Origin: CAYFUF01 sp964394795 | Lineage (GTDB): Bacteria; Bacillota; Clostridia; Tissierellales; Peptoniphilaceae | Assembly (NCBI GenBank): GCA_964394795.1 | Contig: CAYMYX010000002.1 | Location: 10,308-74,307 of the forward strand | Direction: 5' to 3' | Length of the DNA: 64,000 bases | Shown: positions 19,251 through 27,413 of the stretch, in pieces | Position numbering within the stretch: position 1 is the stretch's first letter | Layout of the letters: every line of letters starts with the position of its first letter | Translations under genes and position numbers: made by a program | The notes under the pieces: model-generated | Databases searched by the model: none | What the model was told of the DNA's origin: nothing | What the model saw: the letters and a program-made list of their open reading frames with translations, nothing else

Positions 19251-20181
19251 GAAGTTTATTGGAGTTTTATTAGCCGCTGGCTTGATGCTAACTAGCTGTG
19301 GCGATGATGGAAATGTAAGCAGCGGAGATTTTGCCGTAGTCAATGGCAAGACGATCAGCCAAGAGACCTATGACTCCCAGTTGGATATGTATTCAAAAAT
19401 GTTGGCTAACCAATACCAGCTTCCAGCATCAATTGAGAATTCATTGATTACCGAAGCTGCGATGGTAGCTGAGTTAGAAGCTAATGACATTGAGATTACC
19501 GAAGAGGATTACCAAGAAGACTACAATACGATGGTTCAGAATAGGGGGGGGCAGGAAGCTTACGATACTTTCCTCAGCGATATGGGTATCACTGATGAGC
19601 AAATGAAGACCAGCCTTCGCTATGAAACGATTCACCGCGTTCACAACGCTTGGTACTTAGAGAACAATACACCATCCGATGAGGAGATGCAGTCTTTCTT
19701 TGAGCGGAATAAAGCATCTTTAATCACCGTAGATGCGAGCCATATCCTGGTCGCAACCGAGGAAGAGGCTCAGGAAGTATTGGATAGATTGAACAGTGGC
19801 GAAGACTTTGGCACCTTAGCTCAGGAGTTATCCACAGACACTGGTTCAGCAATCAACGGCGGCAACCTTGGAGAATCCGCTCCGAATCTTTATGTACCGG
19901 AATTCCAAGACGCTCTCTTGAATATGGAAGAAGGCGAAATCAGCGAACCAGTGCAAAGTCAATTTGGGTATCATATCATTCGTTTGGAAAAAATGAACGA
20001 TGATTTCGAATCCTTAAAGGAAAGTATCGCTCAGCAGATGACCCAACAATCTTACCAAGAATACCTGCAACAATTGGTTGCCAATGCTGATGTCGAGAAA
20101 ACTGGTGAGGATGCAAACGGTATAACCATTGAAGAAGTCGACCCAAATACTGAGTTAAATTCCAGTGAATCTGGGAATTAA
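19243..20181 (+). CDS. prsA: PrsA-type foldase lipoprotein (parvulin PPIase)
   Basis: 312 aa from ATG 19243, which overlaps the mfd stop and has AGAGG 6 bases upstream; longer starts inside mfd are unlikely. MNKKFIGVLLAAGLMLTSC is a lipoprotein signal with lipobox LTSC, so the mature protein is anchored outside the membrane. The parvulin domain covers ~residues 160-255 (DASHILVATEEEAQEVL, GGNLG, SQFGYHIIRL). PrsA folds exported proteins. A run of eight G (19544-19551) lies in the coding sequence, a possible slippage site. No clear terminator follows. Confidence 0.92.
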   Translation: MNKKFIGVLLAAGLMLTSCGDDGNVSSGDFAVVNGKTISQETYDSQLDMYSKMLANQYQLPASIENSLITEAAMVAELEANDIEITEEDYQEDYNTMVQNRGGQEAYDTFLSDMGITDEQMKTSLRYETIHRVHNAWYLENNTPSDEEMQSFFERNKASLITVDASHILVATEEEAQEVLDRLNSGEDFGTLAQELSTDTGSAINGGNLGESAPNLYVPEFQDALLNMEEGEISEPVQSQFGYHIIRLEKMNDDFESLKESIAQQMTQQSYQEYLQQLVANADVEKTGEDANGITIEEVDPNTELNSSESGN

Positions 20182-20412
20182 TAAAGAGGGCCACGCAAGC
20201 GGCCACCTGTGTAACCGTCCTTATGATTCCCATGGGCAACAAAAGCGCTAACTAGTGGAATATCTTAATGAAAACGGTTATAATCAAGGTGATTCTAACA
20301 TCAAGCGAACATTGTAAAGTGCCATCGAAGAATTGACGCCTTCCCCGTATTACATTCTTCGTTGAATCTATTCGTGTTGGCTGGATATATATGTAAATTT
20401 TTAGGAGGAATT
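20182..20412 (+). promoter_or_regulatory. gap promoter region with cre-like site
   Basis: This 231-base gap has no gene. A TATAAT at 20279-20284 is the best promoter element; its -35 is poor. Positions 20268-20284 match the CcpA cre consensus WTGNAARCGNWWWCAWW at 16 of 17 positions (T for C at position 14), and the site overlaps the -10 box, which would favour repression or tight modulation. The leader of about 120 bases before the gap RBS has no clear hairpin that I can define. Confidence 0.6.
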
Positions 20413-21414
20413 ATGACAACAAAAGTAGCAATTAATGGTTTTGGTCGTATTGGACGACTAGCCCTACGTCGCATTCAAACATTACAAGACATTGATGTTG
20501 TAGCGATTAACGATTTGGTAGACGGTGAATTCTTAACGTACCTGTTCAAGTATGATACTATGCACGGACGTTTTGATGGTGAAGTAGAATTCTCTGGTGA
20601 TAAGCTTACGGTAAATGGAGACGACATTAAACTTTTCTCTGAACCAGATGCGTCCAAACTACCTTGGGGCGAACTCGAAGTAGACATCGTACTTGAATGT
20701 ACAGGTCACTACAATGACAGAGACAAGGCTCAAGCACACATCGATGCTGGAGCAAAGAAAGTTCTTCTGTCTGCACCAGGCAAAGGAGAAATGAAGACAA
20801 TCGTATATGGTGTTAATGAAGACACCTTAGACGGTTCAGAAGTTGTTGTTTCAGGAGCTTCTTGTACAACAAACTGTATTTCCCCAGTCGTTAAGGTTCT
20901 TAATGACGAGTTTGGTCTTGTGAGCGCACAAATGTCTACCATTCACTCTTATACAGCAAATCAAGCACTACAAGATGCGCCTAATAAGAGTAATGACTTC
21001 CGTCGCGGTCGTGCTGCAGCTCAAAATATCGTTCCAACAACTACTGGTGCCGCTAAAGCGGTAGGTGAAGTTATTCCTGAAGTCGATGGGAAAATCGATG
21101 GTACTGCTTTACGTGTACCAACAGCAACCGGATCGATCAGTGAGATTTACTCCGTTCTTGAGAAGGAAGTTACTGAAGAGCAAGTAAATGAGGCAATGAA
21201 GGCTGCTTCCAGCGAGTCCTTTGGTTACAACACTGATCAGATTACATCAGCAGATATTATTGGAACAACTCCAGGATCTATTTTCGATGCTACGCTAACT
21301 AAAATTGTGGAAGTTGATGGTTTACAACTTGTTAAGACTGTCGCTTGGTACGACAATGAATTTGGCTACACATGTCAACTAATTCGTACTTTGGAGCACA
21401 TGGCTAACCAGTAA
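20413..21414 (+). CDS. gap: Glyceraldehyde-3-phosphate dehydrogenase, NAD type
   Basis: 333 aa from ATG 20413 with AGGAGG 4 bases upstream. NAD-binding motif VAINGFGRIGRLALRR; the residue that selects NAD is Asp34 in INDLVD; the catalytic Cys is at 151 in ASCTTNC; the active-site His lies in STIHSYTANQ. It oxidises G3P in glycolysis. It is first in a cluster gap-gap-pgk-tpiA-eno and lies behind the cre-like promoter. No cggR regulator gene precedes it, unlike in Bacillus and many lactobacilli. Confidence 0.96.
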   Translation: MTTKVAINGFGRIGRLALRRIQTLQDIDVVAINDLVDGEFLTYLFKYDTMHGRFDGEVEFSGDKLTVNGDDIKLFSEPDASKLPWGELEVDIVLECTGHYNDRDKAQAHIDAGAKKVLLSAPGKGEMKTIVYGVNEDTLDGSEVVVSGASCTTNCISPVVKVLNDEFGLVSAQMSTIHSYTANQALQDAPNKSNDFRRGRAAAQNIVPTTTGAAKAVGEVIPEVDGKIDGTALRVPTATGSISEIYSVLEKEVTEEQVNEAMKAASSESFGYNTDQITSADIIGTTPGSIFDATLTKIVEVDGLQLVKTVAWYDNEFGYTCQLIRTLEHMANQ

Positions 21415-21485
21415 GTCGACCAGCGTTTCACCTAGTTGGCAGATCCCCTCAGAAATTTACCATCTTAATGAAAAGGGAGGACGAA

Positions 21486-22493
21486 ATGAAAAAAGTTGCT
21501 ATCAATGGTTTTGGACGTATTGGACGCTTAGCGTTAAGGAGAATTTTAGAGTCTTCGGAAAATGTTGAAGTTGTCGCGATTAATGTAACAAGAACTACTG
21601 ACCAATTAGCTTATTCCTTCAAGTATGATACCGCCCATGGCAATTATAAGGGAACGGTGGAAACTGAGGAGGATGCACTGATTATTGACGGCAAAAGAAT
21701 TCAGATTCTAGGTGAAAGAAATGTTGAAGACATTGATTGGGCCGGCTTAGGTGTCGACATTGTACTTGATTGTACCGGTGTCTATACAAAGTCCGACAAA
21801 GCTAAAGCTCACCTTGACAGTGGAGCAAAGAGAGTATTAATTTCAGCACCAGGAGATGCTGAGATGAAAACCGTCGTTTATGGTATCAACCATGAGACAA
21901 TCGGAGAAGATGACCTCATCGTCTCCAACTCTTCTTGTACAACGAACTGCTTAGCTCCAATGGTCAAAGTAATGAATGACAACTTTGGGGTCAAGACTGC
22001 GATTCTAAAAACCGTCCATGCCTATACAGGCAACCAAGCTCTGCAAGACGCTCCTCCAAAGGATAAGGACTGGAGAAGAGATCGCGCAGCGGCATTGTCC
22101 ATTATCCCAACATCCACAGGCGCAGCTCGAATCATAGGTTTAGTTGTTCCTGAACTAGATGGCAAAATTGACGGGGAAGCCCTACGGGTGCCTGTAATCG
22201 ATGGCTCGATTACCATCGTTACCTGTACTTTAGATAAAAAAGTCACAGTTGAAGAAGTTAATCAAGCGATGAAGGCTGCTGCCAACGACTCTTACGGTTA
22301 CACCGAAGATCCAATCGTATCTGCAGATATTATTGGCAATACGCAAGGTGGCGTTTTCGATGCTACATTGACAAGTATCGTAGAAGCAAATGGAGAACAG
22401 CTCGTTGAAATTTCAGCTTGGTATGACAATGAGTATGGCTATGTAAGCCAACTTGTCCGTACGTTAGACTACTTGGCCACAATAACTGAATAA
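21486..22493 (+). CDS. gap: Second glyceraldehyde-3-phosphate dehydrogenase, possibly NADP type
   Basis: 335 aa from ATG 21486 with GGGAGG 5 bases upstream. It is a clear paralogue of the gene before it (VAINGFGRIGRLALRR shared; catalytic Cys151 in SSCTTNC; HAYTGNQ). The NAD-selecting Asp34 is replaced: the segment reads INVTRTT, and an Arg two residues later could bind a 2'-phosphate. By analogy with GapB-type enzymes this suggests NADP(H) use, in biosynthesis or as an NADPH source. That is inference. A strong terminator hairpin follows directly. Confidence 0.92.
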   Translation: MKKVAINGFGRIGRLALRRILESSENVEVVAINVTRTTDQLAYSFKYDTAHGNYKGTVETEEDALIIDGKRIQILGERNVEDIDWAGLGVDIVLDCTGVYTKSDKAKAHLDSGAKRVLISAPGDAEMKTVVYGINHETIGEDDLIVSNSSCTTNCLAPMVKVMNDNFGVKTAILKTVHAYTGNQALQDAPPKDKDWRRDRAAALSIIPTSTGAARIIGLVVPELDGKIDGEALRVPVIDGSITIVTCTLDKKVTVEEVNQAMKAAANDSYGYTEDPIVSADIIGNTQGGVFDATLTSIVEANGEQLVEISAWYDNEYGYVSQLVRTLDYLATITE

Positions 22494-22501
22494 ACCAAAG
22501 T

Positions 22502-22539
22502 AAAAAGCGAAGAAGCGCTCTAGCTTTTTCGCTTTTTTT
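22502..22539 (+). terminator. Intrinsic terminator / attenuator between gap2 and pgk
   Basis: A 15-bp stem with one G-U pair (AAAAAGCGAAGAAGC at 22502-22516; GCTTTTTCGCTTTTT at 22523-22537), 6-base loop and a T-run. The pgk RBS (AAGGAG) starts only a few bases later, which leaves no room for a promoter in between; pgk-tpiA-eno must depend on read-through, a promoter inside gap2, or RNA processing. Confidence 0.85.
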
Positions 22540-22554
22540 CATAAGGAGAATGCG

Positions 22555-23751
22555 ATGACTAAAAAAACATTACAAGACTTAGACGTAAAAGGGAAAAAGG
22601 TTCTCGTAAGGGCTGATTTTAATGTGCCTATGGCAAAAGATGGTAGTGGAAAAATTACAGATGATGCTAGAATACGAGCATCTTTACCCACCATCGAGCA
22701 CTTGGTGGAAAATGGCGCTAAAGTAATTCTCTTATCTCATCTTGGACGACCAGACGGTGAAGCGAAGAAGGAATTTTCTCTTGAGCCAGTAGCTAATCGT
22801 TTAAGCGAATTACTAGGCAGCACAGTCAAGTTTTTAGCCAGTGACACTGTAGTAGATGAAGACGTAGCTGCTAAAGTCGATGAATTACAAGATGGTGAAG
22901 TAGCACTTTTAGAAAACACCAGATATGTCAAAGGCGAGACCAAGAATGATGACGAGTTTGCGCAAAAGTTAGCAGATTTAGGTGCCCTATTCGTTAACGA
23001 TGCCTTTGGCACTTCCCACAGAGCCCACTCCTCAAATGTTGGTTTGGCCAGCAAACTGCCATCAGCTTTAGGCCTTCTTGTTCAAAAAGAAGTGGACTAC
23101 ATGGGCAAGGCACTCCAAGACCCTGACCGTCCTTTCGTAGCAATCTTAGGCGGAGCAAAAGTATCCGATAAAATCGGTGTCATTGAGAACCTGCTCGATA
23201 AGGTAGACACCATTATTATTGGCGGAGGGATGGCCTATACTTTCTTAAAGTCCCAAGGTTATGAAATCGGCCACTCCTTGCTTGAAGAAGATAAGATAGA
23301 CCTGGCTAAAGGCTTAATTGAAACCGCAAAGGAAAAGGGCGTAGAGCTCCTCTTACCTTTGGATGTTGTCATTGCTGACGACGTTGCCGAAGATCAAGAG
23401 ACGGAAATCGTGGAAATCGATCAGATTCCGGCCGAGCGGATGGCCCTCGATATCGGACCTAAGACGATTGACCTCTTCACCAAGAAAATCGTAGAGGCGA
23501 AAACGGTCATATGGAATGGCCCAATGGGTGTATTTGAGATTAAAGAATTCGCGAACGGTACCAATGGTATTGCCAAGGCGCTCACAGAATCTCAAGGTAC
23601 AACGATTGTCGGCGGTGGCGACTCAGCTGCAGCAGTCGAAAAGGCCGGATACGCAGATAAGATTAGCCACGTCTCTACAGGCGGCGGTGCATCCTTAGAA
23701 TTTTTAGAGGGTAAAGACCTACCAGGCGTAGCATCTATTGAAGATAAATAA
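22555..23751 (+). CDS. pgk: Phosphoglycerate kinase
   Basis: 398 aa. It makes ATP from 1,3-bisphosphoglycerate. Seen: the substrate loop VLVRADFNVPM, LLSHLGRPDG, the hinge/ATP region (AILGGAKVSDKIG, GGGMAYTF), and the C-terminal nucleotide motif VGGGDSAAAVEKAG. RBS AAGGAG precedes ATG 22555. It lies immediately behind a terminator hairpin and 33 bases before tpiA. Confidence 0.97.
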   Translation: MTKKTLQDLDVKGKKVLVRADFNVPMAKDGSGKITDDARIRASLPTIEHLVENGAKVILLSHLGRPDGEAKKEFSLEPVANRLSELLGSTVKFLASDTVVDEDVAAKVDELQDGEVALLENTRYVKGETKNDDEFAQKLADLGALFVNDAFGTSHRAHSSNVGLASKLPSALGLLVQKEVDYMGKALQDPDRPFVAILGGAKVSDKIGVIENLLDKVDTIIIGGGMAYTFLKSQGYEIGHSLLEEDKIDLAKGLIETAKEKGVELLLPLDVVIADDVAEDQETEIVEIDQIPAERMALDIGPKTIDLFTKKIVEAKTVIWNGPMGVFEIKEFANGTNGIAKALTESQGTTIVGGGDSAAAVEKAGYADKISHVSTGGGASLEFLEGKDLPGVASIEDK

Positions 23752-23784
23752 GACACTAGCGGCATTGTAACAGAAGGAGGAGAG

Positions 23785-24537
23785 ATGAGAAGAGCATTCA
23801 TCGCAGGCAACTGGAAGATGAACCATGACATCACTGAAACGGAAAAGTTTATTGCAGACCTTGACCACCTAGAACTAAATGAGGAGGTCGAAGCTTGCCT
23901 CTGCGTGCCCTTTGTGGACTTAAAGACGGCTGTCGACCTACTAGCGGAATCATCTGTGACTGTAGGAGCCCAGAATATGCATGACGAAGATTCAGGCGCT
24001 TATACCGGCGAGGTCTCTGGGCCCATGTTGATTAATTTGGGCGTTGAATATGTTATCCTTGGCCACTCCGAGCGTAGAGAATACTTCCATGAGGATGACG
24101 ACCTAATCAACCGTAAAGTTTTGGCTGCTTTCAAGCATAATTTGAAGCCTATTTTATGCGTGGGTGAAACTTTGGAAGAGCGAGAGGCTGAACAGGAGAA
24201 GGCGAAGGTACAAACTCAGTTGGAAAAGAATCTAGCAGGTGTAACTTATGAGGATTTGGCTAACTTGGTTATCGCCTACGAACCAATTTGGGCAATCGGA
24301 ACAGGCAAGACGGCTTCCGCCGCTGATGCGGAAGAAATGTGTGCCTTCATCCGCGAACAGTTGACCGAGATGTTTGATGAAGAGGGTGCTAACCTCGTTC
24401 GAATTCAATATGGTGGTTCAGTAAAGCCGGAGAATGTTCAAGAAATCATGTCTCAAGAAAATATTGACGGTGCCCTCGTTGGAGGAGCCAGCCTGGATGC
24501 AGAAAGCTTTGCTAGTCTAGTCAATTTTGAGCGTTAA
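23785..24537 (+). CDS. tpiA: Triosephosphate isomerase
   Basis: 250 aa TIM barrel that interconverts DHAP and G3P. Motifs: AGNWKMN, catalytic His in LGHSERREYF, catalytic Glu with loop 6 in AYEPIWAIGTGKTA, and phosphate-binding QYGGSVKP and GALVGGASL. RBS GAAGGAGG precedes ATG 23785. A short palindrome CTGGTT-TT-AACCAG just after the stop (24540-24553) has no T-run and probably does not terminate. Confidence 0.97.
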   Translation: MRRAFIAGNWKMNHDITETEKFIADLDHLELNEEVEACLCVPFVDLKTAVDLLAESSVTVGAQNMHDEDSGAYTGEVSGPMLINLGVEYVILGHSERREYFHEDDDLINRKVLAAFKHNLKPILCVGETLEEREAEQEKAKVQTQLEKNLAGVTYEDLANLVIAYEPIWAIGTGKTASAADAEEMCAFIREQLTEMFDEEGANLVRIQYGGSVKPENVQEIMSQENIDGALVGGASLDAESFASLVNFER

Positions 24538-24569
24538 GTCTGGTTTTAACCAGGGAAAGGAGTTTTAAT

Positions 24570-25871
24570 TTGAGTAGTATTATCGATATTTATGCAAGAC
24601 AAGTCCTAGATTCTAGAGGAAATCCAACCGTGGAAGTTGAAGTAACAACAGAGCTGGGTGGCTTTGGCCGCGCTATCGTTCCATCGGGCGCTTCAACGGG
24701 AGCTTTTGAAGCTGTTGAGTTAAGAGACAACGAAGAGAAGGCCTACGGTGGCAAAGGCGTCCTACAAGCAGTAGAGAACGTTAACGTTGACATCGCAGAA
24801 TTCCTATTGGGTTGGGAAGTCACGGACCAAATCGGTATTGATCGTATGATGATCGAAAAAGACGGCACGCCTAACAAGGGTAAGTTTGGTGCCAATGCGA
24901 TTTTGGGCGTTTCTATGGCCTGCCTACGTGCAGCGGCGGACGAGCTTGGTGTAACACTATATAACTACATCGGTGGCGTTAATGCCAAGACGATGCCTGT
25001 ACCAATGATGAACGTCATCAATGGCGGTAAGCACGCAGACAACAGCGTAAACTTCCAAGAGTTCATGATCATGCCTGTTGGTGCAAAGACTTGGTCAGAA
25101 GCCCTCCAAATGACAACCGAAGTTTTCCATGCACTGAAGAAAGTTTTGGCAGATGAAGGTCACTCCACAGCAGTAGGTGATGAGGGTGGTTTTGCCCCTA
25201 ACCTAAAGAACGACGAGGAACCTTTCGAGTATCTCGTGAAAGCAATCGAAGCAGCAGGATACACCGCAGGCGATGACTTCATGATCGCTACTGACCCTGC
25301 AACAACTGAACTTTACGAAGAAGCGAAGAAAATCGGTAAAGATGGTTACTACTTCTGGAAGTCAGACGAATTCAAAACCAGTGATGAAATGGTCGACTAC
25401 TGGGAATACCTCGTTGATAAGTATCCTATTATTTCCATCGAGGATGGGCTAGCAGAAGAAGACTGGGATGGTTGGAAGAAGCTTACTGAACGTCTAGGGG
25501 ATAAGGTTCAGCTAGTCGGCGATGACCTCTTTGTTACCAACACCGAGCGTTTAGCTAAGGGTATCGAAATGGGCGTTGCTAACTCCATTCTGATTAAGGT
25601 TAATCAAATTGGTACCATCACCGAAACCCTTGATGCAATCCAAATGGCTAACCGAGCAGGCTACACTGCGGTTATTTCTCACCGCTCTGGAGAAACTGAA
25701 GATACGACAATCTCTGATATTGCCGTAGCAACAAATGCCGGCCAAATCAAGACAGGTGCACCATCAAGAACAGACCGTGTAGCGAAGTACAATCAATTGC
25801 TTCGCATCGAAGATATGTTCGGTGATGATGCAGAATACAAGGGATTAGATACATTCTTTAACTTGAAGTAA
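24570..25871 (+). CDS. eno: Enolase
   Basis: 433 aa; converts 2-phosphoglycerate to PEP. It starts with TTG at 24570, supported by AAAGGAG with 7-base spacing and by the standard N-terminus (IIDIYARQVLDSRGNPTVEV). Metal and catalytic motifs: GVSTGAFEAVELRD-like SGASTGAFEAVELRD, IEDGLAEEDWDGW, GDDLFVTN, LIKVNQIG, SHRSGETEDT. No phosphoglycerate mutase gene sits between tpiA and eno. A terminator follows. Confidence 0.97.
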   Translation: MSSIIDIYARQVLDSRGNPTVEVEVTTELGGFGRAIVPSGASTGAFEAVELRDNEEKAYGGKGVLQAVENVNVDIAEFLLGWEVTDQIGIDRMMIEKDGTPNKGKFGANAILGVSMACLRAAADELGVTLYNYIGGVNAKTMPVPMMNVINGGKHADNSVNFQEFMIMPVGAKTWSEALQMTTEVFHALKKVLADEGHSTAVGDEGGFAPNLKNDEEPFEYLVKAIEAAGYTAGDDFMIATDPATTELYEEAKKIGKDGYYFWKSDEFKTSDEMVDYWEYLVDKYPIISIEDGLAEEDWDGWKKLTERLGDKVQLVGDDLFVTNTERLAKGIEMGVANSILIKVNQIGTITETLDAIQMANRAGYTAVISHRSGETEDTTISDIAVATNAGQIKTGAPSRTDRVAKYNQLLRIEDMFGDDAEYKGLDTFFNLK

Positions 25872-25875
25872 TAGC

Positions 25876-25918
25876 AAGGACCGGAACAAGGGACAAGACC
25901 CTTAACCGGTCCTTTTCT
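25876..25918 (+). terminator. Terminator after eno
   Basis: Two nested stems, AAGGACCGG / CCGGTCCTT outside and AAGGG / CCCTT inside, followed by TTTT. It ends the glycolytic cluster. Confidence 0.85.
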
Positions 25919-26263
25919 GTTGCCAAGGTTTATCAGTAAATTTAGACAGTAGCGAATTGGATGATTTCAAGTATGATTCAATTCTATTTTAGGAAAACGA
26001 CATTTCACGTTATATTTGTGTAGATTGAGCTTTCTCCAATGATGGATTGAAAAAGAAAGGTATAGGCAAGACTGCCCTCAAGTTTAGCCATACAGCGAAT
26101 GTTGTTCACATGGATTTTACATTGAATATTTGCTAGTTTTCATATCATTAATTTCTAAACATGGTAAAATTATAGTAATAAGAAAACGTTTAGAATAGTA
26201 ATTAGCAGGTCGGGTACTAATTACTACAGCATGAAATATTGAATGTTTATGGAGGAGGTACTT
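25919..26263. other. AT-rich intergenic region, upstream of glgC
   Basis: About 345 bases without a convincing gene. Short open stretches exist (for example 26050-26140 on the plus strand) but have no start with an RBS and no family I recognise; they could be worn gene remnants. The last 100 bases hold the glg promoter and cre-like site described separately. Confidence 0.5.
26162..26196 (+). promoter_or_regulatory. glg operon promoter with cre-like site
   Basis: An extended -10 box TGGTAAAAT (26162-26170) lies about 95 bases before glgC. Ten bases downstream, 26180-26196 matches the CcpA cre consensus at 15 of 17 positions around AAAACGTTTA. A site just after the start point fits roadblock or repression by CcpA, linking glycogen synthesis to carbon status. 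Confidence 0.5.
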
Positions 26264-27403
26264 ATGCGGACAGAAAACAAAGTGGCTTGCATGCTCTTAG
26301 CTGGCGGACAAGGATCGAGGCTTAAGGCATTAACTAAGAATACTGCTAAGCCAGCCGTGCCTTTTGGCGGAAAGTTCAGGATTATCGACTTTGCATTGAG
26401 CAATGCAACGAATTCTGACATCAGAGATTTAGGGGTGTTAACCCAATACAAACCATTCAAATTGAATGAGCACTTAGGCATTGGTTCCGCATGGGACTAT
26501 GACCGGAATAATGGCGGACTAAGAATCCTTTCCCCTTATTATTCAGAAGAGGGCGGCCGTTGGTACGGCGGAACTGCAAATGCAATTTATGAGAATATCG
26601 ATTATTTAGACACTATCGATCCTCAATATGTGCTCATCCTTTCGGCTGACCATATCTACAAGATGGACTACAACAAATTGCTTGATGTTCATAAAAAGCA
26701 TGGGGCAGAAGCCACTATCGCGGTAATGGAAGTTCCTTGGGATGAAGCTTCTCGTTTTGGCATTATGAACACCGACGATACCGGTCGAATTATCGAATTC
26801 GATGAGAAACCAGAGAAACCAAAGAGCAATTTGGCTTCTATGGGCATTTACATGTTCAATTGGAAAACTTTGCGCCGTGAATTGGTTCGGGATTATAACG
26901 ACCCAGATTCAACTTACGACTTCGGTCATGATATTATTCCACGCATGCTAAATGATGGCTTGCCTCTCTATGTGTATCGCTTTGACGGTTACTGGAAAGA
27001 CGTAGGTACCATCAAATCTTACTGGCAAGCAAATCTAGAAATGATCAATCCGGATAACGGTTTGGATATCTATGACAAACATTGGCGGATTTTTACTTCC
27101 ACAAAGAACTTGCCTCCTCACTATATCGGAGAGAACGCCCGTGTCTCTGAATGCTTGATCAATGAGGCGTGCGGCGTATACGGACAAATCAGTAATTCCG
27201 TATTATTTGATAACGTCAGAATCGAAGAGGGAGCTGTGGTAGAAAACAGCGTCATCCTTGCGAATTCAGTAGTCAGAGCTAATGCCAAAGTACGGAATGC
27301 CGTCGTGGCAGAAAATCAAGTGATTGAGGAAAATACCGTAGTAGGAAATGAGACAGATGAGCGGATTACCCTCGTTGCTGATGGCGAAGTGACTGAGGAG
27401 TAG
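26264..27403 (+). CDS. glgC: Glucose-1-phosphate adenylyltransferase, catalytic subunit
   Basis: 379 aa from ATG 26264, which has GGAGGAGG 5 bases upstream; an earlier in-frame ATG at 26243 lacks one. It makes ADP-glucose, the committed step of glycogen synthesis. The nucleotide loop LLAGGQGSRLKALT and KPAVPFGGKFRIIDF are complete, and a C-terminal beta-helix follows. It is first in the glgC-glgD-glgA-pul-pgm operon. Confidence 0.97.
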   Translation: MRTENKVACMLLAGGQGSRLKALTKNTAKPAVPFGGKFRIIDFALSNATNSDIRDLGVLTQYKPFKLNEHLGIGSAWDYDRNNGGLRILSPYYSEEGGRWYGGTANAIYENIDYLDTIDPQYVLILSADHIYKMDYNKLLDVHKKHGAEATIAVMEVPWDEASRFGIMNTDDTGRIIEFDEKPEKPKSNLASMGIYMFNWKTLRRELVRDYNDPDSTYDFGHDIIPRMLNDGLPLYVYRFDGYWKDVGTIKSYWQANLEMINPDNGLDIYDKHWRIFTSTKNLPPHYIGENARVSECLINEACGVYGQISNSVLFDNVRIEEGAVVENSVILANSVVRANAKVRNAVVAENQVIEENTVVGNETDERITLVADGEVTEE

Positions 27404-27413
27404 GAGGAATAAG

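Noticed and set aside
20182..20230. GGCC-flanked sequence after prsA as a terminator
   Set aside because: The pairing is short and imperfect and there is no T-run.
24540..24553. Palindrome between tpiA and eno as a terminator
   Set aside because: The stem is only 6 bp with a 2-base centre and no T-run, and eno follows directly.
26050..26140. Possible gene or insertion-sequence remnant before glgC
   Set aside because: Short open stretch only, with no recognisable motif, inverted repeats or start site.
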